A stretch of DNA of 64,000 nt from Blastocladiella emersonii ATCC 22665 (taxonomy: Eukaryota > Blastocladiomycota > Blastocladiomycetes > Blastocladiales > Blastocladiaceae). The notes under the pieces are model-generated. The model worked only from the letters and a program-made list of their open reading frames with translations. It made no database searches and was not told where the DNA came from. Below are positions 11,224 to 21,682 of this stretch, piece after piece; positions within the stretch are counted from its first letter, which is position 1; each line of letters begins with the position of its first letter. Made by a program: the position numbers and the translations under genes. The DNA lies in contig JANHCV010000004.1 in assembly GCA_025594325.1 (NCBI GenBank), positions 2,294,001-2,358,000 on the forward strand. Direction: 5' to 3'.

Positions 11224-11611
11224 GGTCGCGTCGAGGGGGCTGGGTTGTCGGGTTTGCGGGAGGGCGAGAAATCGGCGTTTAGGGTGCCACGAACGTCGCA
11301 AGAGCGGGGCACGGTCGGCGTGGGTGCGTTGCGGGGAGTGTCGATGCGTGGTGTGTCGCGGGTTGCGCGCTAATACATGGGCAGTCGGCGGTCAGGGAGA
11401 GTGTTGACGGTTGGGGCGGTGCAAGGGCGATGGCAGCCGCTCCGAGGCCGTGATGGGGGTGGCAGGCGTGCGGCTTTGACATCACGGCGGCGCCGATCTC
11501 GCGTGTGGCGCGTCCGGCGCCGACCTTGCCCGTTGAAAACGCTCACTGTCCCTCTCTTCTCCCCTCGTAAACCAACGTAGCGCAACGTAATCAACAAAAA
11601 CACGCACTCCC
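11224..11611. other. Shared divergent promoter of PAM16 and the DnaJ gene
   Basis: This gap of 388 bp lies between two start codons pointing away from each other. A C/T-rich stretch precedes the DnaJ start. No gene or clear TATA box was seen. Confidence 0.5.
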
Positions 11612-13059
11612 ATGACAAGCGCAGCGACCGACTCGCCGCCGTCGTCGGCGTCGGCCGCCATCCCCGTCGTCCGGTCGCGCAAGCCGGTGCCCATGGCCAA
11701 GTGCGCGTGCGACAACTGCGGCCAGCTCATGGAGTTTGAGCCGCCGGGGCCCGACCACCCGGACATTGCATCGGCCTGGGCCGCCGTCAAGGAGCGCGGC
11801 ACGCTCGGCGTCGAGTGCTGGAGCTGCAAGGCCATCTCGGACGTGGACCTGTCGGGCAACAGCAAGCGTGGCGCGTCTGCCTCGGCCAACGGCGGTTCGA
11901 AGTCGCGCTCAGCCGGCGGCTCGGGCCCGTCGTGGGGCAAGCGCGGCAGCGGTACGGCCCCATTCGCTCGCTCGTGCGCACATCCCGCGAGTCTGACCCC
12001 GACCCGCGTCCAGACGAGAACCCCGTGTCGACCGAGTACTACGACATTCTCGGGGTGCCACCCAACGCGTCGGCGGGGCAGATCAAGAAGGCGTACTACG
12101 CGCTGGCCATGAAGTTCCACCCCGACAAGAACGACGGCGACTCGGCGGCCGAGGAGCGGTTCAAGGGCATCTCCGAGGCGTACCAGGTGCTGTCGGACCC
12201 GGCGCTGCGCAAGCAGTACAACGAGTACGGCAAGCAGCAGGGCCCCGAGGGCGGCTTCGTCGACCCGTCCGAGTTCTTCAAGCAGCAGTTTGGCGGCGAC
12301 CGCTTCGTCGACATCATTGGCGAGATCTCGATCGCGTCCGAGTTTGCCCAGGCCATGTCGACCGAGGACGACCCGAACCTGACCCCCGAGGAGCGCGAGA
12401 AAAAGGACCGGGCCGCGTCCGAGGAGCGCGCGCGCGCCCGCGAGGCGCGCATCACCAAGCTCGTCAACAACCTCGTCAACAAGCTCAGCATCCTGACCGA
12501 GACGGACATGGACGACCGCGCGACCAAGGCGTTTGCCCAGATCATCCGCGAGGAGGCCGAGGAGCTCAAGATGGAGAACTACGGCGTCGAGCTCCTGCAC
12601 GCCGCGGGCTACACGTACACGCTCAAGGCCAAGCAGTACCTCGGGTCGTCGATCGGGTCGTACTGGCACTCGGTCGTCGAAAAGTCGTACGTCGTGTCCG
12701 AGACCGTGTCCACGTTCAAGTCGGCCATCGAGCTGCAGAAATCCTTTTCGCAGCTGTCCGAGGCCGACAAGAAGGGCAAGCTCACGGACGAGGAGCGCGC
12801 CAAGCTCGAGGAGGCGGCCGCGATGCGCGGGCTCGAGGCGCTGTGGAAGGGGTCCAAGCTCGAGGTGCAGTCGGTCCTCCGCGAGGTGTGCGACCGCGTC
12901 CTCGGCGACAAGTCGCTCCCCAAGGAGAAGACGCGCCGCCGCGCCGTCGCCCTCAAGATCGTCGGCCAGGCGTACATGGACGTCAAGGCCGAGCCCACGT
13001 CGCCCCTCCACGCCGCCGCCGCCGCGGCCGCCGCTGCCTCGGGCGGCGCCAAGGCGTAA
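11612..13059 (+). CDS. DnaJ (Hsp40) co-chaperone with DnaJ-X domain and N-terminal Cys motif
   Basis: Exons 11612-11951 and 12014-13059 join in phase to 461 aa. The J domain (about residues 120-185) starts [20 protein letters not shown] and has an intact HPDK motif, so Hsp70 stimulation is expected. It is followed by a DnaJ-X-type helical region (about 200-430) with [15 protein letters not shown] and [14 protein letters not shown], as in the Caj1/Djp1 family. It lacks the Gly/Phe-rich and CxxCxGxG zinc regions of type I DnaJ. Upstream of the J domain there is a CACDNC...CWSC set, four or five cysteines that could bind zinc; this is not standard for Caj1. The tail is poly-Ala. Djp1 assists peroxisomal or mitochondrial delivery in yeast; the client here is unknown. 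Confidence 0.92.
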
Positions 13060-13476
13060 CTGCCTCGCTTGTTTTTGACCTTCTTGTACCCTCTCCTAGC
13101 TGCCGTGATACACTGTAAATGACTCTTCCTCGTGGCCACTGTCCGAGATCGGCCTGCTGCGGCGCGGTGGGGGACACGCGCCGTTGCTTGTTCACGGCGA
13201 CGTCTACGCCGGCCACGACCCCTCTCTCCAGGAAGAAGCAGACGGCGCGCTTGATCCTCGATCCGGCATCCCTGCCGACGACGACGGGTCCCTTGTGTCG
13301 TTTCACGGGCCGGATGCCGGTGGAGGTGGCGTAGTGGCTGAGGCGGGTCGCAGAGGAACAGAGGAACCCCTCGTTGGTTCATCGCCGGCGTCGCCTTCTC
13401 CCCTCCCCTCTCGCCTTCAGTCAACGCCCTCTCTTCCATGAATCTCTTTGAGTGAGTGTGATCAAACTACTGCAAG
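13060..13476. other. Intergenic region, no gene seen
   Basis: This 417-bp gap lies between the DnaJ stop and the start of the next plus-strand gene. It holds DnaJ 3' sequence and a presumed promoter. No family-like open frame or clear motif was found. Confidence 0.45.
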
Positions 13477-15351
13477 ATGGTCGCCCTGCCCTACCCTCCA
13501 TGGCCGGCGCCACCGTCCGCCGCCGAGGTCCCTGCGCGGCGGCGGCGACTCGGCAAGCGGCAGCTCGCGATCGACATTCCCGGCAACGGGGACGCCGAGC
13601 CCGCGGCCGAGCTACAGCCCGCCGCCGGCGCCGTGCAGGACGTTCCGCGGCCGCCGACCCCGACGTCGTCTACGTCGACAGCTACGAGCCGGCGCCCGCA
13701 GCCGACCCCATCGTCGCCCGTGTCCTCTCGACCTGGCTCGCCGACCGCGACGACTGCTCGCCCGCCCATCGCCGCCACGACCGTGACCAAAGCCGTCGCC
13801 GCGACCGGCACCCCCGTCCCGCCCGTCCCCATCGACGCGATGCCAACGCCAACCCCCGCGCTCGCGTCGCGCCCCGAGCCGACGAACCCGTTCGCGTTCC
13901 GCCTCGACGACGCCGGCGTCATCCTGGCGCTCGCGCTCGCTGCCGCGATCCTCGGCACCGTCGCTGCGATCGCCGGGTACCACCACTACCGCAGCACGAA
14001 GCGGCGTGCCGCTGCCGGCAGCAAGCCGGCGACGCCCGGGTTCCCGCTCGCGCCCGCGCACACGTGGTCGGGACCGCGAGCTGACAGCGCGCCGCGGTCG
14101 CCGATTGACGACGAGGATGGTGATGACGGGGACGACGTAAGCGGGATCTGGGAGCGCGACGTCAAGCGCGCAGTGGGCGGCCCGCCGCCGCCGAGTCTGA
14201 CGAGCGAAAAGGCCGTGGCAGCGGCGGCTGGGACGCTGGCGTTCCGCCCGCCGCTACCCCCACCGCCGTCCCTCGCGCCCGCGCCCGCGGCGTCGCGATG
14301 GCACTCGGCCACGACCAAGCTGAGGCACCTGCTCCGCGCCGCGCCACCGCCGCCTTCCCCGCCCGGTCTCACGCCGACCGTTCCCCGTGGAGGCGGGATG
14401 GCCACGCACAAGCGCGCAGGCACCCTCCCGCCGCCCCTCCGCCTCGCCGCACTCCACGCGTCGTCGTCGACGCGCGCGCGGCCAGACTCGCTCGGCTCGG
14501 ACACGAGCATCGCCGCGGGCGGCGCTGGTGGTGACCACCGCCGCGACACCATCGAGTCGGTGCAGTGGGCGCCCGCGCCCGCGAGTCCCGGCGCGCGCGG
14601 GTACTCGATTTTCTCGTCCGTCTCGTCGGGGCTCGGCATGCACGCAGCGCCCGGCCCGCTCACCGTGCGCAACGCGTCGTCGTGGATCACGGATACCACG
14701 GGGTCGGAGCCCGGGTCGCCTACCACCGAGACGCCCGGTGGGATGCCGCCGTGGGCCGCCGGGCGCGCGTCGTGGCGGTCAAGCTCGGCGAGCAGTGGCG
14801 ACGGCGAGGTTCCGCAGCCGGGGGCGGCGATTGGCGGTAGCAGGCTCGCGTGGTCCGTCATGGTCCCGCACACAGACGAGTCGGAGCTCACGGACGGCGA
14901 GGACGACGGCGACGATGATCGGGCGCCGCCCGCGTACTCGCCCACGGAAATGAGCGACGGTGACAGCGAGATCCCCGTCATCGACGCGCTCGTCGCCGAC
15001 CACCGGTCCACGTCCGTGGTTTCGGATCTCGAGGACGGGTTCGTGGACATCGGCGCGTCCGACGCCGCCGGCGTGCTACCGAGCGCCGCCGAGGCCGAAC
15101 TCGCTTCGTTGGACGACGACGGCAGCGAGTTTGAGCAGGTCAACGCGCCCACGCCGTCGCCGCCGCCGCTATCCGCGCGCGGCCGGTGGGACCTCGTCCC
15201 GCGCTCGCCGTCTGCGCCGCGGCGCGGGGACTCGGATTCGGACGACGATGGCGACGCGTCCGTGGTCGCGGAACCGCGCCGGTCGATCGCGCAGAGCACG
15301 CTGGACATGTACGGCGGCGGCGTGTTCCAGCGCCAGCACCAGAGCAAGTAG
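13477..15351 (+). CDS. Single-pass membrane protein with low-complexity ends, function unknown
   Basis: A single uninterrupted frame of 624 aa. Residues 1-145 are rich in P/T/S/A, with many potential O-glycosylation sites. One strong membrane helix follows at about 146-170 (GVILALALAAAILGTVAAIAG), then YHHYRSTKRR, a basic stop-transfer patch. The remaining 450 residues are disordered, with many S/P and acidic clusters (for example around DGEDDGDDD). The layout resembles fungal cell-surface stress sensors, but no WSC or other ligand domain and no clear signal peptide were seen, so that idea is weak. An unseen 5' exon could encode a signal peptide. The gene ends 69 bp from the convergent gene on the other strand. 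Confidence 0.7.
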   Translation: MVALPYPPWPAPPSAAEVPARRRRLGKRQLAIDIPGNGDAEPAAELQPAAGAVQDVPRPPTPTSSTSTATSRRPQPTPSSPVSSRPGSPTATTARPPIAATTVTKAVAATGTPVPPVPIDAMPTPTPALASRPEPTNPFAFRLDDAGVILALALAAAILGTVAAIAGYHHYRSTKRRAAAGSKPATPGFPLAPAHTWSGPRADSAPRSPIDDEDGDDGDDVSGIWERDVKRAVGGPPPPSLTSEKAVAAAAGTLAFRPPLPPPPSLAPAPAASRWHSATTKLRHLLRAAPPPPSPPGLTPTVPRGGGMATHKRAGTLPPPLRLAALHASSSTRARPDSLGSDTSIAAGGAGGDHRRDTIESVQWAPAPASPGARGYSIFSSVSSGLGMHAAPGPLTVRNASSWITDTTGSEPGSPTTETPGGMPPWAAGRASWRSSSASSGDGEVPQPGAAIGGSRLAWSVMVPHTDESELTDGEDDGDDDRAPPAYSPTEMSDGDSEIPVIDALVADHRSTSVVSDLEDGFVDIGASDAAGVLPSAAEAELASLDDDGSEFEQVNAPTPSPPPLSARGRWDLVPRSPSAPRRGDSDSDDDGDASVVAEPRRSIAQSTLDMYGGGVFQRQHQSK

Positions 15352-15420
15352 TAAAGAAGTAGATCAAGAGCCACATGTCCATATCACCAACCAACATATA
15401 TCCATCCATTCATTCACACG

Positions 15421-18400
15421 CTACGCGGGACTCGGCACCTTGCGCCGCACGAGGGCCTCGACGGTACACCACCACAGCGACGAGGCAGCGCGCTTCTCGA
15501 CGACGATCAGGAGCCGCTTCGCGAGCTCGGCGTACTCTGCGCGTGAGACGCGGGTAACGGGAATCCGCGCCGTGACCATGGCGTGCCACGCCGTGTGCAC
15601 GTCGTTGGAGACGACGAGGACCGACGCGAGCAGGGCCACGAGCACGGGGAACTTGAGCGCGGCGCCGTCGACCGCGTCGTCCTCGCCCGGCACCATGGCG
15701 TACAGCGCCGTGTACGCGCGGTCCATGATCTCCTGCGGCACGTTGCGCGCCTGCGCCAGCAGCTCCGCCAGGGAGTCGCCGAACGTCAGGTAGAACGCCG
15801 GGCCCGCACCCACTTCCGCCAGGACCTGCAGCAGGTACGGGTTCGGGAAGTCGTACTTGGTCGCGACGGCCGGCGCGTCGCCGCCACCATGCGCGTGTCC
15901 GTGGCCCGCCGCGGGCGCCGTCGAGACGCCGTGCAGCCGCAGCCGGTCAAACACGCACTGCATGAGGGCCGGGTCCTCGGTGAGGTCGAGCCGCATGGCG
16001 CGCGCGACCGCGGGGAGCGCCTGCGCGAGGTGCTCGAGCCGGAGGTGCGCCTTGGTGAGCGCGGTGCGCAGCGTGTTCTGCGCTGCGGGCAGCTTCGACG
16101 CCGCCGCGGACGCCGACCCGGACTTGGTCGGGCTCTCGAGCACCTGGTGCAGCGGGATCGGCGGGTACAGCGCGGCGTGCGTGAACTGGGCCGGGTCGAG
16201 GCCGAGCGCCGTGACCTGCGGCGCCAGCTCGTGCTCGGGCCGCCGCAGCGCAATCGCCGCCGCCAGGGTCTCGGTCGCCTCGCGCTTCTTGGTCAGCCGA
16301 TCGATTTCGCGGAAGAAGGTCGGAACCAGGGTGCCGAGCAGGCCCGCCGAGTGCGCCGGGTCGAGCGCGGGGAACCCGCTTGCGCCGCCGAACGACATGC
16401 GCTCGCCCGCGGTGCGCCGCGCGGCGGCGGCGGGCGCCGACCCGAACGCGACGAGCAGCTGGACCATGCCGTGCGCGAACCCCGCGTCCGGGTGCGCGCA
16501 CAGGACCAGCATGTCGCCGACGCTCTTGGGCGACGGGCTCAGGGGCACGCCGAGGGTCACGGGCGCCGCGGACACGAGCCGCTGGTACCAGTCGAGGAAC
16601 GCGGCCGCGACCGGTGGGTGCACCACGTGGAACAGCTTGTTGAGCAGTGCCTCCTTGACGGCGTCGCTCGTCAGCAGCAGCGCGGCGCCGCGCGCTACGG
16701 GGTCCACGGCCGGCGAGGATGGCGCGGTCGGCGCTGCCGGGTCCCCGCGCGTCCACGCGAGCCAGTCTTCGGCGAGGTACCACGCCGCGGGCTCGACGGT
16801 TGCCGCGGACGCCGCAGCCACGTGCGACGCACTGACCTTGTCGGCACCGCTCCGCCCGAACAGCCCGAGCGTCACGGGCGCCGCAGCCACGGCGGGGAAC
16901 TCGAGCGGCAGCCCCATGAGCGTATTGCACAGCTGGGTGACCTGGACCGCGTCAAAGTGGACGATCGTGAGCGCCGCGGCCGGCGCGCGCAGCGTGTCGC
17001 CAAACACGGAGAGGACCACGGCCATGAGCTCCGACGCGCGATACGGCGCCGACAGGACCGCGCTCAGGATCGTGTCGGCGGCGAGCTCCGAGGTCGGGAC
17101 CCCGGCGCGCATCGCGCGGAGCGCCATGGCGACCTGCGCCGCGGCAACGCGCGCCTGCAGCTGCGCGAGCGCGGGCGTCTGCGTCAGGTCAATCGCGAGC
17201 AGCGCCGCGACGACGCGCGGGTCCACGGGCTGGTGCGTCCACCGGTACGTCCACTCGTCGATGAGCGGCGAGACTGTCGCGGGCGGCAGCGCGGCGTCGG
17301 CGGCGTCAGCGGATGGAGCGGCGTTGGCGGCGACGGCCGAGAGTAGCGCCTGGCGGACCAGGTTGTTCGGGTCGCGCAGCTCGGCGACGAACTGCATCGA
17401 CAGCTCCCAGTTCTCGAGAAAGTGGCGGAACAGCACCGCGACGCGCTCGCGGTGGTCGGCCGCAGCCGGGTCTGGGCGCGAGCGCTTCTTGCTCCCCGGC
17501 TCCCCGGCTCCTGCTGCTGCGGCGGGGCACGAGAGAAGATCAAAGATCGGGATCAGGAAGTGGTGCAGCCACGTCTTGGACGACGACAGCGACACGGCGC
17601 CCTGCGCGGCGGGTCCCTCGGCGGTGCCCGCGAGCGCCAGCATCAGGCTGATCACGTCGCCCGACGTGTGGAGCGGCAGCAAGACCTCCTCGAACAGCGG
17701 GCGCGGCGGCGCCTGCGACACGGGCAGGGCAAAGTAGCGCGCGAGGACGGTCAGGATGCGCTTGTGCCCGGTCATGGCCGCGACGGTGAGCCGGCGGAAC
17801 AGGATGCGGACCGTCGGGACGAGCAGCGGCGGGTGCGACAGCCGCGGGCACGCCGAGAGCACCGTGATTACGTCCCCGGCGCGGGCCGGGACCGCCGTGG
17901 TCCACGCGACGAGCGCGTCGAAGAAGAGCGCGGCGAGCGACGGCGCGGCGCGCGAGAGCATCTGGTCGCGGAGCCGCCGCAGGACCGGGTGCCGCAGGAC
18001 GTGCCGGAACACGCACACGAGCGCGGCGGCGGTTTCGCCGCGGTACGCGTGGCCGAGGACCGGGTCGGCGAGGTCCGGGACGGGCCCGATCTCGGCATTC
18101 TCGTTGCGCCCGCCGCGCCGCTGCCGCTTCGCCTCGGGCTGACGCACCACCGCGTCGTCCATGTTCATGCGCTGCTGGACGGCCACGAGCTCGTCGGCGA
18201 ACAGGCTGCGCAGCCGCGAGTTGACCTGCGGGTTGACGACGTCGACGAGCCCGCGCAGCGGCCACACATCCGGGTCGGCGTACGCCAGGTGCGCGGCGAC
18301 GAGCTCGGCGAGCGTGCGGACCACGACCGCCGCGCCCGTGTGCTCGTGCACAATGTCCAGGTCGGTCGCTCGGTACCGCAGCATCGCCGACGGCGCGATC

Positions 18401-18861
18401 CGCGAGATGGGCGGGTCGGTGCCGCGGCTGAGCGCCCAGGTGACGCAGATCAGGTCGAACGCCTTGACCCCGTGCCGGAGGTCCCCCAGCGCGTTGCCGG
18501 CGACGCTGCGCATCACGGTGGCATCGGGCGCTGCCGCTGCCACAGGGGCGCGGCCGGCGGCGGGCAGCGGGTGCAGCGTCCGCCACATGTCGGCGAGCCA
18601 CGCGCGGAACCCGGCCTGGTACGTGTCGGTGTTGGGGGCCCCGGACCCGTTCAGGTACGTGCTGCGCAGCAGGCGCGCCTCGTTGGTGCCGTACTGCAGA
18701 AGCACCGGCGTCATGAGGTTGTCGAGCGGGCTCGCCCACTCGCCGACGTGGCTCTGCGTCAGCAGCGCGAAGGTCATCACCATGGAGTCGAGCGTTGGCT
18801 CGGCCGACGTTGCACTGGGTTCGGCCGGTGGCGGTTCATTCTTTGCATCGGGTTGGTTCAT
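15421..18861 (-). CDS. Large helical-repeat protein, function unknown
   Basis: An intronless frame; the ATG at 18861 (MNQPDAKNEPPP) is preferred over the upstream in-frame ATG at 18963, because the intervening 34 residues are polar and look like leader sequence. The product is 1,146 aa. It is almost entirely leucine/alanine-rich helix without membrane-length segments and reads like a HEAT/ARM-type solenoid. Two basic patches (KRQRRGGRNE near residue 250 and KKRSRPD near 470) look like nuclear localisation signals. Size, solenoid character and NLS would fit a scaffold subunit of a nuclear complex such as Mediator or Integrator, but I recognise no family signature. Its start lies 119 bp beyond the CobS stop, on the same strand. 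Confidence 0.8.
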   Translation of the reverse strand: MNQPDAKNEPPPAEPSATSAEPTLDSMVMTFALLTQSHVGEWASPLDNLMTPVLLQYGTNEARLLRSTYLNGSGAPNTDTYQAGFRAWLADMWRTLHPLPAAGRAPVAAAAPDATVMRSVAGNALGDLRHGVKAFDLICVTWALSRGTDPPISRIAPSAMLRYRATDLDIVHEHTGAAVVVRTLAELVAAHLAYADPDVWPLRGLVDVVNPQVNSRLRSLFADELVAVQQRMNMDDAVVRQPEAKRQRRGGRNENAEIGPVPDLADPVLGHAYRGETAAALVCVFRHVLRHPVLRRLRDQMLSRAAPSLAALFFDALVAWTTAVPARAGDVITVLSACPRLSHPPLLVPTVRILFRRLTVAAMTGHKRILTVLARYFALPVSQAPPRPLFEEVLLPLHTSGDVISLMLALAGTAEGPAAQGAVSLSSSKTWLHHFLIPIFDLLSCPAAAAGAGEPGSKKRSRPDPAAADHRERVAVLFRHFLENWELSMQFVAELRDPNNLVRQALLSAVAANAAPSADAADAALPPATVSPLIDEWTYRWTHQPVDPRVVAALLAIDLTQTPALAQLQARVAAAQVAMALRAMRAGVPTSELAADTILSAVLSAPYRASELMAVVLSVFGDTLRAPAAALTIVHFDAVQVTQLCNTLMGLPLEFPAVAAAPVTLGLFGRSGADKVSASHVAAASAATVEPAAWYLAEDWLAWTRGDPAAPTAPSSPAVDPVARGAALLLTSDAVKEALLNKLFHVVHPPVAAAFLDWYQRLVSAAPVTLGVPLSPSPKSVGDMLVLCAHPDAGFAHGMVQLLVAFGSAPAAAARRTAGERMSFGGASGFPALDPAHSAGLLGTLVPTFFREIDRLTKKREATETLAAAIALRRPEHELAPQVTALGLDPAQFTHAALYPPIPLHQVLESPTKSGSASAAASKLPAAQNTLRTALTKAHLRLEHLAQALPAVARAMRLDLTEDPALMQCVFDRLRLHGVSTAPAAGHGHAHGGGDAPAVATKYDFPNPYLLQVLAEVGAGPAFYLTFGDSLAELLAQARNVPQEIMDRAYTALYAMVPGEDDAVDGAALKFPVLVALLASVLVVSNDVHTAWHAMVTARIPVTRVSRAEYAELAKRLLIVVEKRAASSLWWCTVEALVRRKVPSPA

Positions 18862-18980
18862 GGTTCGCGGTCGAGTGTGGGAGCGCGGTCGCTGATCAGG
18901 TCGGCGCGACCATCTGGTCTCCGCTTCCCCGCCTTTGTCAGTGCAAGTGTGACTATGTATCAATAGGAAAGGCTAACAAG

Positions 18981-20299
18981 CTAGTAGACGAGAGCAGCAA
19001 GGGGCTGGACCCACGGCTGCGCCATGGCGGCGACCTCGGGCAGCATCACGGCGAGCGGGCGGGCGGCGAGGGCGAGGTACGAGACGACCTCGATGATCTG
19101 GTTGGTTGCGCCGAGCGCGTCGCCGACGACGCCGCCGAGGATGTCGACAATGTAACGGCCGGCGTACATGGTGGCGACGGACGCGAGGACCCACACGAGC
19201 GCGAGGTGGTACACGGACGCGCGCAGGACGACCCAGGTGAAGACGAACGCCGACGCCGACCCGGCCAGCAGCCGCGCGCGCGACACGGAGAGCACAAAGT
19301 GCTTGCCGGGCGCCGACTCGGTCGGGTCCTCGAGGTACTTGTGCGCGAACAGCAGGTACACGCACGCCCACCGACCCATGACGTGCCCGACGACCAGCAC
19401 CAGCGGCGACCACGCCGCCGACTCGCCGATCAGGTGCGCCCAGCCCTGCGCTGCCGCGGCACCGGGCACCAGCAGCATGAGCAGGCCCGACAGCTTGGAC
19501 AGGACCACGAGCAGCAGGCCGATGCACCCGTACGTCCCGATGCGCGAGTCGCGCATGATCCGCAGGATCTCGCTGCGGCCCCAGCCGCCACCAAACGCTA
19601 CGAGGAATCAGGATGGTGTTAGTGTCGCGTCGTTGAAGCTTGGCCGTGGACGCGCACGGGTCTGTTGTGCCTCGCACTCCGCAGTTGGTGGTACATACCG
19701 TCAAAGCAGTCGGCCACGCCGTCCTCGTGGAACGCCCCCGTGAGCCACACCGTGGCAAGTGTCGAGAAGAGAACGCCGAGCGCGGGGTGCCAGATGAAGC
19801 TGGTGACGGCGAAGGTCGCGGCTCCAAACAGCCCGACGATGACGCCGATGAACGGGAAGTACACGGTGCTCTGCGAGATCCAGTACAGATTGTGGTCGAC
19901 CTACGAGGAGACGCGAACGCGGTGTCAGTTGAGGAAGCGAGGTCAACGGACCGCAACGTTGGGGACGACGCGGATCGCCGTGTGACGCCGCCGCAGCCCA
20001 TCGAGCAAGAGCAGAAGTGTGCGTACCCAGTGCGGGCACGGCAGCCGGGTGAAGAACATGAGGCCCGTGAGGAACGCCTGGTACTCGTTCATGAGGAACG
20101 ACTGCTTGGCGACCACGTCGGGGATGTCGCGCGGCAGGAACCGATTGAGGTCGCCACGGCCGCTCGCAGCCACAGCAGCGGGCTGGTACTCGGACTCGAT
20201 GGCGGCGGGCGCAACCTGAGGCACGTCGTTGACGGGCGACAGCTCCCGCGTCGCGGCGGCGGCGGCAGCGCGCTTGCTCGCCTTGGTCTTGCGCGCCAT
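18981..20299 (-). CDS. cobS: Cobalamin synthase (adenosylcobinamide-GDP ribazoletransferase), CobS
   Basis: Exons are complement of 20027-20299, 19699-19900 and 18981-19597, in phase, giving 363 aa. Family motifs are in order: FFTRLP at the start of the core, HEDGVADCFDAFGGGWGRSE (the metal-binding DGxxDxxD-type motif, split by intron 2), then MRDSRIGTYGCIGL and GRWACVYLL. Several hydrophobic segments follow, as in the integral membrane CobS of bacteria. The enzyme joins adenosylcobinamide-GDP to alpha-ribazole (phosphate), the last assembly step of vitamin B12. The N-terminal 75 residues are polar and not typical of bacterial CobS; they may be a targeting or regulatory region. Introns with the local GTACGC/GTATGT donors and GC-rich codons show a true nuclear gene, not bacterial contamination. 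In B12-remodelling algae CobS works with CobT and CobC; no such partners are in this window. Confidence 0.93.
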
Positions 20300-20497
20300 C
20301 GTTTCTATAGTATGCAAGAAGTTGCGCGCCTCACCGGGTCGCGCGGATCTAAAATGCTACGTTGCAGTTTGGGTTCTCGGGAGAGTGAGCCGAGCGCGAG
20401 CGGTCGCGTCGTTTACGCCTGCGCCTCGCGCCCACCCGGTCGGCCGGAAGAACTCGGCGAGCTCTCTCACGTCATGCATGCAGAAACGGGTTTTGGA

Positions 20498-21576
20498 TTA
20501 CATTCGAGAGTAGGTGCCGCGGACGAAAAAGTCGTCGCTCTTGCCCGGCTGCGTCGGGTCGCGGGGCTCGGTCTTGGTCTTGGCGTAGATGGACGCGATG
20601 GCCTCGGACTTGCGCGTGGACCCGGCCGCGGGCAGTGCGGGCATCGACACGTTGATGGTGGGCGCGGCGCGGTGCTGGCGTTTCGGAGCGGACTCGTCGG
20701 CTCCGTCGAGTGCTTCGTCGGCCTTGCGCTTGGACCGCTTCTCCTTGTCCTTGCCACCACTGCTGCTGCCCTTCTTCTTCGATTTGCTCTTTTTCTCGGC
20801 AGCCGCCGCGGCGGCGCGGGCGGCGAGGCGCTCCTTGAGCGCGGGCAGCTCGTTGGCGGTCGGGTTGAGCGGGATCACGTCGGCGACTGGGTCGTACGCG
20901 GTCGCGCACATGAGGCACTCGGCCGTCGCCGAGCTCGCGGCCGCGCCGTCGGTGCTGCTGGCCTTGTCCTCGGACGACGCCTTGGACCCGGCCTCGCGCA
21001 GCGCCTTCTCGGAGAGCACGTGCCCGCACGGCCACAGCGCGACGAACCGGGTGCGGCCGTTCATGGGGCGGCCCGAGATCGGGCACGCGAACATGGGCTG
21101 CGCCGACTCCATCATGCTGAGCTTGGCGCCCGCCGACGCGGCACTGCTGCCGTCCTTGTCGATGGGCTCGAGCTTGAGCGCCACCACGTCCTTGAGCGAG
21201 CGGATGTGCGCACACACGTGGGCAGCGTCGCCAAACGAGGACGCGTCGAGCAGGTAGTGCAGGACGGCCTCGCGGTTGTACAGCTTGCCGAGGCCGCACG
21301 TCACGACGGGCTCCTGCAGCGGTTCCTGTAATGGGACGAGCTCGCGTCAGTTGGGCTTGAAGCGGCGACGAGGGTCTAAACAATGGTACTTTGGACACGG
21401 CGCAGAAGAACCAGCACACGGTCGCGAGAATGGACGGATCCATGCGGGTCTCGCGGCCCTTGGTCTTGACCATCTCATCGCGGCGCGGGATGCTGCCTCC
21501 GTCGGCTCCCTGTGCGTTCGGAATCAGTCCATGGGTCGGTTGCATCAAGTCATTGCAGATTCATGAGACTCACCAT
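20498..21576 (-). CDS. RTF2: Replication termination factor 2 (RTF2) homologue
   Basis: Exons are complement of 21574-21576 (ATG only), 21390-21509 and 20498-21325, giving 316 aa. The N-terminus reads MGADGGSIPRRDEMVKTKG, the hallmark start of RTF2, followed by VVTCGLGKLYNREAVLHYLLD. The C2HC2-type RING-like region contains FACPISGRPMNGRTRF, WPCGHVLSEKAL and CLMCATAYDPVADVIPLNP. A long basic lysine-rich tail contains likely nuclear signals. RTF2 acts at stalled replication forks and is removed by the proteasome in animals; in fission yeast it also affects splicing. The initiator codon forms a coding exon on its own, directly followed by a GTGAGT donor. The gene is divergent from the helical gene starting at 21791. 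Confidence 0.92.
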
Positions 21577-21682
21577 GGTGATAATCGGGCTGTGACGGAG
21601 AGCGGACCGGCGAGCTGCGACGCGGCGGAAAAGGGCGACCTGCGTCATCTGATGCGACGTGGCCCGCCGCGAGACGTGAAAC

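Noticed and set aside
18981-20299. CobS as bacterial contamination in the assembly
   Set aside because: It is split by two introns with donors matching neighbouring genes and is flanked closely by eukaryotic genes on both sides.
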